64,000 nucleotides of DNA from Panulirus ornatus (lineage: Eukaryota; Arthropoda; Malacostraca; Decapoda; Palinuridae): positions 56,980,552 to 57,044,551 of the forward strand of contig NC_092240.1 of assembly GCF_036320965.1 (NCBI RefSeq), given 5' to 3'. The notes beneath the pieces are model-generated. The model made no database searches. It saw only the letters and a list, made by a program, of their open reading frames with translations, and was not told where the DNA came from. The translations under genes were made by a program, and so were the position numbers. Below, in pieces: positions 10,244 to 21,692 of this stretch; within the stretch, counting starts at the first letter, position 1; each line of letters begins with the position of its first letter.

Positions 10244-13086
10244 GACTGGGTGTTCAGTGTTGTAAATGGAAATGGTGAAGAGCTTGTAGATTTGCGTGCC
10301 GAAAAAGGACTGTTGACTGGGAATGCCTGGCTTAAAAGGAGAGATATACATATGTATACATATGTAAGTGGGAGAGATGGTCAGAGAGCATCACTGGATT
10401 ACATGTTAATCAATAGGTACATGAAACTGAGACTTTTAGATGTTAATGCGCTGAGAGGGGACAACTGGAGGGATATCCAATCATTATCCTGTGGAGGCAA
10501 AGGTGAAGATTTGTACAGGTTATTAGAAAAGAAGAGAGAATGTTGGGGTGAAGAGAGTGGTTAGAGCAAGTGAGCTTGGAAAGGAGACTTATGTGAAGAA
10601 GTACCAGGAAAGAGGAATGGGATTTATCTAGGGAAGCGGTGATGGCTTGCTCAAAAGATGCCTGTGGCATGAGAAAGGTGGAAGGTGGGCAGATTAGAAA
10701 GGGTAGTTAGTGGTGGGATGAAGAAGTAAGATTGTTAGTGAGAGAGAAGAGAGAAATTTGGATGGTTTTTGCAGGGAAATAGTGCAAATGAGTGGGAGAT
10801 GTATAACAGAAAGAGACAGGAGGTCAAGAGAAAGATGCAGGAGGTGAAAAAGAGGGCAAATGAGAGTTGGGGTGAGAGAGTTTCGTTAAATTTTTGGGAG
10901 AATTAGATGTTTTGGAAGGATGTAAATAAAGGACGTAAGACAAGAAAACAAATGGGAACATCGATGAAGGGGGCTAATGGGGAGGTAATAACAAGCAGTG
11001 GTGAAGTGAGAAGGAGATGGAGTGAGTATTTCAAAGGTTTGTTGAGTGAGTTTGATGACAGACTGGCAGACATAGGGTGTTCTGGTCGAGGTGGTGTGTG
11101 AAGTGAGAGGGTCAGGGAGAATGGTTTGGTAAACTGAGAGGAGGAAGTGAAAGCTTTGCAGAAGATGAAAGCTGGCAAGGCAGCGGGATTGGATGGTATT
11201 TGCAGTGGAATTTATCAAAAAAGGGGGTGACTGTGTTGGTGACTGGTTGGGGAGGATATTCAATGTATGTACGGTGCATGGTGAAGTGTCTAAGGATTGG
11301 CGGAATGCATGCATAGTGCCATTGTATAAAGGCAAAGGGGATAAAAGTGAGTGCTCAAATTACAGAGGCTTAAGTTTGTTGAGTGTTCCTGGGAAATTAT
11401 ATGGGAGGGTATTGACTGAGAGGTTGAAAGTATGTACAGAGCATCAGACTGGGGAGGAGCAGTGTAGTTTCAGAAGTGGTAAAGGATGTGTGGATCAGGT
11501 GTTTGCTTTGAAGAATGTATGCGAGAAATACTTAGAAAAACAAATGTATTTGTATTTTCCATTTATGGATCTGGAGAAGACATATGATAGAGTTGACAGA
11601 GATGCTCAGTGGAAGGTATCAAGAGTACATGGTGTGGGAGGTAAGGTGCTTGAAGCAGTGAAAAGTTTTTACCAAGGATGTAAGGCATGTGTATGAGTTG
11701 GAAGAGAGGAGAGTGATTGGTTCCCAGTGCATGTTGGTTTGCGGAAGGGTTGCGTGATGTCTCCATGGTTGTTTAATTTGTTTATAAATGGGGTTGTTAG
11801 GGAGGTGAATGCAAGAGTTTTGGAGAGAGAGGCAAGCATAGAGTCTGTTGTAGATGAGAGGGCTTGGGAAGAGAGTCAGTTGTTGTTCGCTGATGATACA
11901 GCACTGGTGGCTGACTCAGGTGAGAAACTGCAGAAGCTGGTGACTGAGTTTGGTAAAGTGTGCGAAAGAAGAAAGCTGAGGGTAAATGTGAATAAAAGCA
12001 AGGTTATTAGGTTCAGTAGGGTTGAGGGACAACTCAATTGGGAGGTAAGTTTGAAAGGAGAAAAACTGGAGGAAGTGAAGTGTTTTAGATATCTGGGAGT
12101 GGATTTGGCAGCAGATGGAACCATGGAAGCAGAAGCGAGTCACAGGGTGGGGGAGGGGGTGAAGGTTCTGGGAGCATCGAAGAATGTGTGGAAGGGAGAA
12201 CATTATCTTGGAGAGGAAAAATGGGTATGTTTGAAGGAATAGTGGTTCCAACAATGTTATATGGTTGCGAGGCATGGGCTATAGATGGGGTTGTGCGGAG
12301 GAGGGTGGATGTGCTGGAAATGAGATGTTTGAGGACAATATGTGGTGTGAGGTGGTTTGATTAAGTGGGTAATGAAAGGGTAAGAGAGATGTGTGGTAAT
12401 AAAAAGAGTGTGGTTGAGAGAGCAGAAGAGGATGTTTTGAAATGGTTTGGTCACATGGAAAGAATGAGCGAGGAAAGATTGACCAAGAGGATATATGTGT
12501 CGGAGGTGGAGGGAACAAGGAGAAGTGGGAGACTAAACTAGAGGTGGAAGGATGGAGTGAAAAAGATTTTGAGTGATTGGGGCCTGAACATACAAGAGGG
12601 TGAAAGGCGTGCAAGGAATAGAGTGAATTGGAACAATGTGGTATATCGGGGTCGACGTGCTGTCAATGAATTGAACCAGGGCATGTGAAGCGTCTGGGGT
12701 AAACCATGGAAAGTTTTGTGGGGCCTGGATGTGGAAAGGGAGCTGTGGTTTCGGTGTATTACACATGAAAGCTAGAGACTGAGTGTGAATGAATGTGGCC
12801 TTTTGTATTTTCCTATCGCTACCCAGTGGGGGTAGGGGGGATGCTATTTCAAGTGTGGCGGGGTGGCGACAGGAATGAATGAAGGCAGCAAGTATGAATA
12901 TGTACATGTGCATATATGCATATGTCTGTGTATGTATATGTTGAAATGTATAGGTGTGTATATGTGCGTGTGTGGACGTGTATGTATATACATGTGTATG
13001 TGGGTGGGTTGGGCCATTCTTTCGTCTGTTTCAATGCACTAACTTGCTAAGGCAGGAGACAGCGAGAAAGTATTAAAAAAATAAGA
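10244..13086 (+). mobile_element. RTE-like LINE, 5'-truncated in the endonuclease
   Basis: Seen: it begins at FSVVNGNGEELVDLRAEKG (10250), continues through TYVSGRDGQRASLDYMLINR, the linker (GRKTRKQMGTSMKGANGEVITSSGEV at 10937-11010), RT (VSKDWRNACIVPLYKGKGDK, AFMDLEKTYDR with local changes, FADDTALVADSGEK near 11888-11930), the C-terminal MFEGIVVPTMLYGCEAWAID, a long-form 3' UTR, and a tail ending tattaaaaaaataaga at about 13086. Several frameshifts and stops break the frame, for example in VQSERV at 11098 and after KACV at 11694. It is of intermediate age. Confidence 0.85.
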
Positions 13087-13458
13087 TATATGGCGTTAAT
13101 GAGATGGCCTTGACAGGATCATTCAGTTGCCTGTACTGTCTCAGATGGAAAAAATAAATAATTAAAAAAGCCAACAATGTAATGTGATTTGTGTAACTAT
13201 GCTGTGCAGGTTCAGTGGGCATGAAAACCTTCTAATCTGCTTGGATTACAAGCTAAACCTACATTTATAAGTTGCATTTGAACAGTCTTAGACTGTCTTA
13301 ACCCTTACAGGACCACACCTGTACCAGCATGATTTTCACCATGGGGATCCTTTCTGTAATTGTACTGGTTGCTTCTTACTGCCCTCATTCAATCCCTAAA
13401 CTCCTGAGGCTGATTTCCTTTCCAGCCCTGTTAATCTCAGTTTTTCAAGCTGTATATA
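13087..13458. other. Intronic, nothing recognised
   Basis: About 370 bp between two LINE copies, with no open frame of note and no repeat I recognise. Confidence 0.5.
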
Positions 13459-13905
13459 TGATTTTTTTTTATTTGATCACCGTTTCCTGAATTAGCAAGG
13501 TAGCACCAACAACAGAAGAAAAAAAATGCCACGTCTGCTCACATCCATTCACTAGCTCATTTGTAATGTACTGAAACCACAGCACCCTATCCATATCCAG
13601 ACCACAAAGGCCTTTCTTTTGCTTATACCCCAGAGGCTTCGCATGCCCTGGTTCAGTACAATGACAGCATGTCAACCACTGCATACCACATTATTCCAAT
13701 TCACTTTATCTCATGCACAACATTCATCCTCCTGCAAGTTCAGGCCCCTATCATTCAAAACCTTTTTCACTCCATCCTGCCATCTCCAATTTGGTCTCCT
13801 CTTTCTCTCTGTTTCCTCAATTCTGACACAAATATCCTCTTTGTCAACCTTCACTCATTCACTCCATATGTCCAAACCATTTCAGCACATCCTCTTCAGC
13901 TGTGA

Positions 13906-14003
13906 CCTGCAATAAATCAGTGTCACTTAATCATAAAGCAAGACAGACGGTCACAGCCCACCCACCAATACTGATGACACTTGTACATAGCAAGAACACG
14001 TGT
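13906..14003. other. Non-LINE segment inside the LINE at 13459-16866
   Basis: Seen: between the antisense of the 'AEEGV' region (ending cctcttcagctg) and the antisense of the 'VREMCG' region (resuming cacctctctttctctttcat), about 95 bp (tgacctgcaataaatcagtg ... tagcaagaacacg) replaces roughly 35 bp of LINE. I cannot classify it. Confidence 0.4.
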
Positions 14004-16080
14004 CCCACACCTCTCTTTCTCTTTCATTACTTACTGGATCAAACCACCTCACACCACACATTGTCCACAAACATTTCATTTCCAACAAACCCACCCTCCT
14101 CTACACAGTCTTACTACAACCTATGCCTGGCATCCATATAATAATGGTGGGACTACTATACCTTCAAAACATACCCATTTCTGCCTCCCAGATAACGATC
14201 TCTCAACACATTCTTCAGTGGTGCCAGAACCTTTGCCTCCTTATCCCCCTATAACTCACTTCTGCTTCCATGTTTCCATTCACTGCTATGGCCACTCCCA
14301 GGTATCTAAAACTCTTCACTTCCTCCAATCTTTGTCCTTTCAAACTAACACCTCAACAAACTTGTCCCTTGAATCTGCTTGACATAATTATCTTGCTTTA
14401 TTCAAATCTACCTTCAACTTTCTCCTTTCACATGCCTTTCCAAACTCAGTCACTAACTTTTGCAGTTTCTTACTTAAATCTAACAACAGTGCTGTATAAT
14501 CAGCAAAGTGACTCACTTTCCAGGCCATCTCATCCCTTACAGACTACTTACTCACCTCTCTCTAAGACTCTTGCATTTACCCCCCTCACCACCACATCCA
14601 TAAGTAAATAAATAAAAAAAAAAATGGAGACATCAAACATCTCTGTCACAGACCAACATTTACTTGGAACCCATCACTCTACTCTCTTCCTACACCTAAG
14701 CAGGACTCACAACCTTGAAAAATTTCTCTCTGCTCCTAGCAGCTTTCCATATATAGAACTTTCACAAGGCATCTCTATTAACCCCATCATACGCTTTCTC
14801 CAGATCCATAAATGCCACATACAAATCCAACCATTTCTCTAATTATTTCTTACAAAAATTCTTCATAGTAAAAACACCTGATCCACACATCCTCTACCAC
14901 TTCTGAAACCACACTGTCCTTCTCCCCAATCTGATGCTATGTGCATGCCTTCACTCTATCAATCACTACTCTCCCATACAACTTACAAGGTATACTCAAC
15001 AAACTTATATTTTTGTAGTCTGAATACTCATCTTATCCCCTTTGCCTTTATACAATGGTACTATCCATGCATTCCACCAATTCTCAGGCACCTCATCATC
15101 AATACATACATTGAAAATCCTTACCAGCCAATCAACAACACAGTCACCCTCTTTCTTAATAATTTCAGGGCTCTCTCACTTCCTATACCATCCTGGCCAA
15201 AACACCTTACATCTGCCACTCTGTCATCAAACATTCAACAGTCCTTCAAAATACTCACTCCATCTCCTCCTCACTTCATCACCACATATTACCGCTTCTA
15301 CTTCTGCCCCTTCACCTAAATTCCCATTTGTTCCCTTGATTTTTTGCACATTATTTACCTCCTTCCAAAACATCTTTTTATTTTCCCGAAACCTAACTGA
15401 TACTCAGCCATCCCAACTCTCATTTCCCCTCTTTCTCAACCCCTGCACCTTCCTTATAACCTGAAGATACTTTTTCTTATACATCAACCAATCATTTGCA
15501 GTCCTTCCCTGTATCATCCAAACACCTCCCTTTTCTCTTTCACAAGCAACTTTATTTCTTCATCCCATGTCTGCTACCCTTTCTAATCTGCCCACCTCTC
15601 ACTTTTCATATGCTACATGCATTTCTTCCACATGCCATCACTGCTTCACTAAATACCCCCATTCCTCATTCCCTCTCCTTCTTCATTTACTCTTAGCTTT
15701 TGCCATTCTACACTCAATCTCTCCCAGTGTTTCTTCACACATGTCTCTTTTCCAGGTGTATTCACTTTCATTAATCTTCTCACTGGTGTTGTTTCATCTT
15801 CTACTAAAATCTCAACAAATCTTCACCCTTGCTTCCACAAGACAGTGAACAGGCATCCTACTAGCTGCCCTTCTCAGCACATTTACATCCAAAAGTCTCT
15901 CTTTTATATGCCTATCAATTAACATGTAATTCACTAATGCCCTCTGACCAATCTTTCCTCCTCACATACTTGCGCACGTCCCTCTTTTTAAGTCAGGTAT
16001 TATCAATCACCAGTCCTTTTCCAGCACACAACTCCACAATAATATAAATACCCCAAGCCCCCCCAAATGTAACCTCAACT

Positions 16081-16235
16081 GCCACATCACTCACCTTCAC
16101 ATTCAATTTACCATCATTTGCCACATCACTCACCTTCACATTCAATTTACCATCATTTGCAACATCACTCACCTTTACATTCAATTTATCATCATTTGCC
16201 ATATCACTCACCTTCACATTCAATTTACCATCATT
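16081..16235 (-). repeat. 39-bp minisatellite (4 units) derived from the LINE endonuclease
   Basis: Seen: units start at 16081, 16120, 16159 and 16198, each 39 bp except the last (38), with 0-4 differences. In the LINE frame each unit reads NDGKLNVKVSDVA or a close variant, matching the endonuclease motif MGDLNAKVSNVAVEG of other copies. The period is a multiple of three, so the frame is kept. Confidence 0.85.
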
Positions 16236-17119
16236 AATACCCAGTCTCTTACATGAAACCTGCTGAAAAGTACAAAGCTGCTTCCAAAACATTTACCTCA
16301 TGATCCTTCTTCTCAAGGCTAAGTGCATAAACACCAATAATCACCCATCCCTTGCCGTCCACTTTCATTTTTACTCATGTCAGTCTAGATTTCATTTCCT
16401 TACACTTTTTCGTACACTTCCATAACCTCTTCTTCTGGAGTAGTTACTCCTTCCTTAGCTCTTGTCCTCTTACTAACCCCTGACTTTACACCCAAGACAT
16501 TTCCAGAACATTCTTCCCCTTTCACCTTGAGCTTTGTTTTTCCTCAGAGCCAGAACAACCAGGTTTCGTTCCTCAAACATACTACCTATCTCTCCTCTCT
16601 TCTCATCTTGGTTACATTCAAACACATTTAGACACCCCAGCCTGAGCCTTTGAGGAGGATGAGCACTCCCTGCTCGGCTCCTTCCTCTGTTCTATCTTTT
16701 TGAAACTGAATCCCTGCTCGGCCCCTTCCTCTGTTTTATCTTTTTGAAACTGAAATACAAGCAGGGAGGGTTTCCAGCCCACCTCTCCTGTCCCCTTTAG
16801 TCGACTTCTGCAACATGCAGGGAATACAAAGATGGAATTCTTTCTCCCTTACACTAGGGATATAAAAAAATGTATCTAATATTATAATTTCAAAGATATT
16901 CATTGAGCAATGTAAAACATTAATTCAGAAGTATATCTTATCCACTGCTTTCACTATGATAGTGCTTTTAAGACATGTAGATGCTTCAATACAATGCACT
17001 AAAAAGAGTCCAAGTAAAGTAAGAGTGTCAGTTGAGTTGCCACAGCATATTTCTTCGTTTACTTTACCTACAATGAAAACTGAATAATGTACTGATTAAT
17101 TATCATTACATTTCATTCC

Positions 17120-20100
17120 AGGGGATAGGGGAGAAAGAATACTTCCCACGCATTCCTCATGGGGCATAGAAGGCAACTAAACGGGACAGAAGCAGGGGGC
17201 TGGAAACCCTCCCCTCCTTGTATTTTAACTTTCTAAAAGGGGAAACTGAAGGAGTCTCATGGGGAGTGCTCATTCTCCTCAAAGGCTCAGATTTGGGTGT
17301 TTACATGTGTGTAGATGAGAAAGATGAGAAAAAAGGAGAGATGGGTAGTATGTTTGAGGAAAGGAACCTGGATGTTTGGGCTCTGAGTGAAACAAAGCCC
17401 AAGTGTAAAGGGGAAGAGTGATTTGCGAATGTCTGGGAGTAAAGTCAGGGGTTAGTGAGAGGACAAGAGCAAAGGAAGGAGTAGCACTACTCCTGAAACA
17501 GGAGTGGTGGAAGTATGTGATAGAGTGTAAGAAAGTAAACTCTAGATTGATATGGGTAAAACTGAAAGTGGATGGAGAGAGATGGGTGATTACTGGTGCA
17601 TATGCAACTGGGGATGAGAAGAAAGATCATGAGAGGCAAGTGTTTTGGGAGCAGCTGAGTGAGTGTGTTAGTAGTTTTGATGCACGAGACCGGGTTATAG
17701 TGATGGGTGATTTGAATGCAAAGAAGAGTAATGTGGTAGTTGAGGGAATAATTGGTGTGCATGCGCTGTTCAGTGTTGTAAATGGAAATGGAAGAGCTTG
17801 TAGATTTATGCCCTGAAAAAGGACTGGTGATTGGGAATACCTGGTTTAAAAAGAGAGATATACATAAGTATACTTATGTATATAAGAGAGATGGCCAGAG
17901 AGCGTTATTGGAATACATGTTAATTGATAGGAGTGTGAGAGAGACTTTTGGATGTTAATGTGCTGAGAGGTGCAACTGGACAGATGTCTAATCATTATCT
18001 GGTGGAGGCAAAGGTGAAAATTTGTAAAGGTGTTCAGAAAAGAAGAGAGAATCTTGGGGTGAAAAGAGTGGTGAGAGTAAGTGAGCTTGGGAAGGAGGCT
18101 TGTGTGAGAACTACCAGGAGAGACTGAGTACAGAATGGAAAAAGGTGGAAACAAATTTTGTAAGGGGAGTGGGGGAGGAATGGGATGTATTTAAGGAAGC
18201 AGTGATGGCTTGTGCAAAGGATGCTTGTGGCATAAGAAGCATGGGAGGTGGGTTGATTAGAAAAGGTAGTGAGTGGTGGGATGAAGAAGTAAGATTATTA
18301 GTGAAAGAGAAGAGAGAGGCATTTGGATGATTTTTGCAGGGAAATAATGCAAATGAGTGGGAGATGTATAAAAGAAAGAGGCAGGAGGTCAAGAGAAAGG
18401 TGCAAGAGGTGAAAAAGAGGGCAAATGAGAGTTGGGGTGAGAGAGTATCATTAAATTTTAGGGAGAATAAAAAGATGTTTTGGAAGGAGGTAAGTAAAGT
18501 GCATAAGACAAGGGAACAAATGGGAACTTCAGTGAAGGGGGCTAATGGGGAGGTGATAACAAGTGGTGGTGATGTGAGAAGGAGATGGAGTGAGTATATT
18601 GAAGGTTTGTTGAATGTGTTTGATGATAAAGTGGCAGATATAGGGTGTTTTGGTTGAGGTGGTGTGCAAAGTGAGAGGGTTAGGGAAAATGATTTGGTAA
18701 ACAGAGAAGAGGTAGTAAAAGCTTCGTGGAAGATGAAAGCAGGCAGGGCAGCGGGTTGGGATGGTATTGCAGTGGAATTTATCAAAAAAGGGGGTGATGT
18801 ATTGTTGACTGGTTGGTAAGGTTATTTAATGTGTATGACTCATGGTGAGGTGCCTGAGGATTGGCAGAATGCTTGCATAGTGCCATTGTACAATGGCAAA
18901 AGGGATAAAAGTGAGTGCTCAAATTATAGAGGTATAAGCTTGTTGAGTATTCCTGGGAAATTATATGGGAGGGTATTGATTGAGAGGGTGAAGGCATGTA
19001 CAGTGCATCAGATTGGGGAAGAGCAGTGTGGTTTCAGAAGTGGTAGAGGATGTGTGGATCTGGTGTTTCCTTTGAAGAATGTATGTGAGAAATACTTAGA
19101 AAAGCAAATGGATTTGTATGTAGCATTTATGGATCTGGAGAAGGCATATGATAAAAGTTGATAGAGATGCTCTGTGGAAGGTATTAGGAATATATGGTGT
19201 GGGAGGCAAGTTGTTAGAAGCAGTGAAAAGTTTTTATCGAGGATGTAAGGCATGTGTACATGTAGGAAGAGAGGAAAGTGATTGGTTCTCAGTGAATGTA
19301 GGTTTGCGGCAGGGGTGTCTGATGTCTCCATGGTTGTTTAATTTGTTTATGGATGGGGTTGTTAGGGAGGTGAATGCAAGAGTTCTGGAAAGAGGGGCAA
19401 GTATGCAGTCTGTTGTGGATGTGAGAGCTTGGGAACTGAGTCAGTTGTTGTTCGCTGATGATACAGCACTGGTGGCTGATTCGGGTGAGAAACTGCAGAA
19501 GCTGGTGACTGAGTTTGGTAAAGTGTGAAAGAAGAAAGCTGAGAGTAAATGTGAATAAGAGCAAGGTTATTAGGTACAGTAGGGTTGAGGGACAAGTCAA
19601 TTAGGAGGTAAGTTTGAATGGAGAAAAACTGGAGGAAGTGAAGTGTTTGAATTGAGAAAAACTGGAGGAAGTGAAGTGTTTTAGATATCTGGGAGTGGAT
19701 TTGGCAGTGGATGGAACCATGGAAGCGGAAGTGAATCATAGGGTGGGGGAGGGGCAAAAGATCTGGGCACGTTGAAAAAATGTGTGAAAGTCGAGAACAT
19801 TGTCTCGGAAAGCAAAAATGGGTATGTTTGAAGGAATAGTGGTTCCAACAATTTTATATGGTTGCAAGGCGTGGGCTATAGATAGAGTTGTGCAGAGGAG
19901 GGTGGATGTGCTGGAAATGAGATGTTTGAGGACAATATGTGGTGTGAGATGGTTTGATCAAGTAAGTAATAATAGGGTACGAGAGATGTGTGGTAATAAA
20001 AAGAGTGTGGTTGAGAGAGCAGAAGAGGGTGTTTTGAAATGGTTTGGTCACATGGAGAGAATGAGTGAGAAAAGATTGACAAAGAGGATATATGTGTCAG

Positions 20101-20664
20101 AGGTGGAGGGAACGAGGAGAAGTGGGAGACCAAATTGGAGGTGGAAAGATGGAGTGAAAAAGATTTTGAGCGATCGGGGCCTGAACATACAGGAGGGTGA
20201 AAGGCGTACAAGGAATAGAGTGAACTGGAACGATGTGGTATACCGGGGTCGACGTGCTGTCAATGGATTGAACCAGGACATGTGAAGCGTCTGGAGTAAA
20301 CCATGGAAAGTTCTGTGGGGCCTGGATGTGGAAAGGGAGCCGTGGTTTTGATGCATTATTACATGATAGCTAGAGAATGAGTGTGAACGAATGGGGCCTT
20401 TGTTGTCTTTTCCTAGCACTACCTCGCACACATGAGGGGGGAGAGGGTTGTTATTACATGTGTGGCAAGGTGGCGATGGGAATGAAAGAAGGCAGACTAT
20501 GAATTATGTACACATGTAAATATGTATCTGTCTGTGTGTGTATATACATGTATACATTGAGATGTATAGGTATGTATATTGGGCCATTCTTTTGTCTGTT
20601 TCCTTGCGCTACCTCGCTAACGCGGGTGACAGCAACAAAGCAAAATAATAAAAAATAATAAAAA
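17120..20664 (+). mobile_element. RTE-like LINE, full length, long-tail form
   Basis: Seen: the head (ggggataggggagaaagaat) near 17122, 5' UTR to about 17330, endonuclease at 17341-17816 (FEERNLDVWALSETKPKCKG, GAYATGDEKKDHERQVFWEQL, VIVMGDLNAKKSNVVVEG), linker 18100-18657, RT 18829-19528 (LLSIPGKLYGRVLIERVKAC, LRQGCLMSPWLFNLFMDG, FADDTALVADSGEK), the C-terminal region 19800-20285 ending NGLNQDM, then the complete 3' UTR and tail, ending in A/T-rich sequence at about 20664. At roughly 3.54 kb this copy best shows the full length. Frameshifts at about 17793, 18109, 19150 and 19527 and several stops inactivate it. A 39-bp partial repeat of 'EKLEEVKCF' is present near 19630-19680. Confidence 0.9.
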
Positions 20665-21311
20665 TACTTATGTATATCTCTCATTTTAAACCAGATATTC
20701 CCAATCACCAGTTTTCAGTACACAAATTCACAAGCTCTTCATCATTTCCATTTACAACACTGAACACCACATGTACACCAATCATACCCGCAACTACCAC
20801 ATTACTCATCTTTGCATTCAAATCACCCATCAGTATAACCCAGTCTCGTGCATAAAAGCTGCTAACGCACTCACTCAGCTGCTCCCAAAACACTTGCCTC
20901 TCATGATCCTTCTTCTCATGCCCAGGTGCATAGGCACCAACAATTACCCATCTTTCTCCATCAACTTTTTCAGTTTTACCCATATCAATCTAGAGTTTAC
21001 ATTCTTACACTCTATCACATACTCCCACAACTCCTGCTTCAGGAGTAGTGCTACTCCTTCCTTTGCTCTTGTCCTCTCACAAACCCCTTACTTTACTCCC
21101 AAGACATTCCCAAACCACTCTTCCTCTTTACCCTTGAGCTTCGTTTCACTCAGAGCCAAAACATCCAGGTTCCTTTCCTTAAACATACTACCTATCTCTC
21201 CTTATTTCTCATCTTGGTTACATCCACATACATTTGGACACCCCAATCTGAGCCTTCGAGAAGAATGAGCTCTCCCCGCATCACTCCTTCTGTTTCCCCT
21301 TTTAGAAAGTG
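20665..21311 (-). mobile_element. RTE-like LINE, 5' half only, inverted
   Basis: Seen on the minus strand: the end of the 5' UTR (ctttctaaaaggggaaacag) at 21311, then endonuclease blocks (a degraded LDVLALSETKLKG, VDGERWVIVGAYAPGHEKKDHERQ, WVILMGDLNAKMSNVVVAG, FSVVNGNDEELVNLCTENW), stopping at the antisense of NIWFKMRDIHKYF where it meets the tail of the preceding copy. Having a 5' part without a 3' end is the opposite of ordinary 5' truncation, so a later event removed or displaced the rest. Confidence 0.8.
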
Positions 21312-21449
21312 GGCAATTAATACAAATTAATAACAGTTTAAAAGATTAAAAAAAAAATTAAATCTCAAACACTGCATCATGCGCAATGCATATCACACTA
21401 GTTTTTGGTAGCGTGGGATAAACTTGCTTTGTTTGTCTTAGTCTGCCTT

Positions 21450-21692
21450 AAGCCATCATGGTCAGGTTGCATACAGAGAAATTACTTCATCAAATAATTT
21501 TGCAATCCTTACAATTCAAAATGGCATCAAGTGATAGAGGAGTTAAAAGAAAGCATGTGAACTGTATATCTATCAAAAAATGGACCAAAGGTTATATTCG
21601 ATTCAACATACTTTCAGCATTAATGGACACCCCCTTCACCCCCATTCGTCCCTTAAATCAAGGGTTTTCTGTATATCACAAATTTAATAAGA
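21450..21692 (+). mobile_element. Tigger/pogo-like transposon remnant
   Basis: Seen: the frame at 21458-21703 contains KMASSDRGVKRKHVNCISIKKW, which resembles the N-terminus of Tigger/jerky-type transposases just before the helix-turn-helix. The reading then jumps to a 3' end resembling a Tigger terminal repeat (cttaaatcaagggttttctg then tata, 21653-21676). The catalytic domain is absent. I could not align a matching left terminal repeat, so the boundaries are approximate. Confidence 0.4.

Larger units (their letters stand above)
13459..16866 (-). mobile_element. RTE-like LINE, near full length, old
   Basis: Seen on the minus strand: a poly-A end and tail at 13459-13510, 3' UTR, RT C-terminal region, RT and linker through 15850, endonuclease to 16560, and the 5' UTR ending with the antisense of the head (ctttctcccttacactaggg) at about 16866. 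All domains are present in order but broken by many stops and frameshifts. It carries three internal oddities: a foreign segment near 13906-14003, a 39-bp tandem repeat (16081-16235) and a 44-bp duplication (16668-16755). By damage it is among the oldest full-length copies. Confidence 0.85.

Noticed and set aside
16081..16235. CRISPR-like regularly spaced repeat
   Set aside because: Units are contiguous with no unique spacers; it is a minisatellite inside a LINE endonuclease of a eukaryotic genome.
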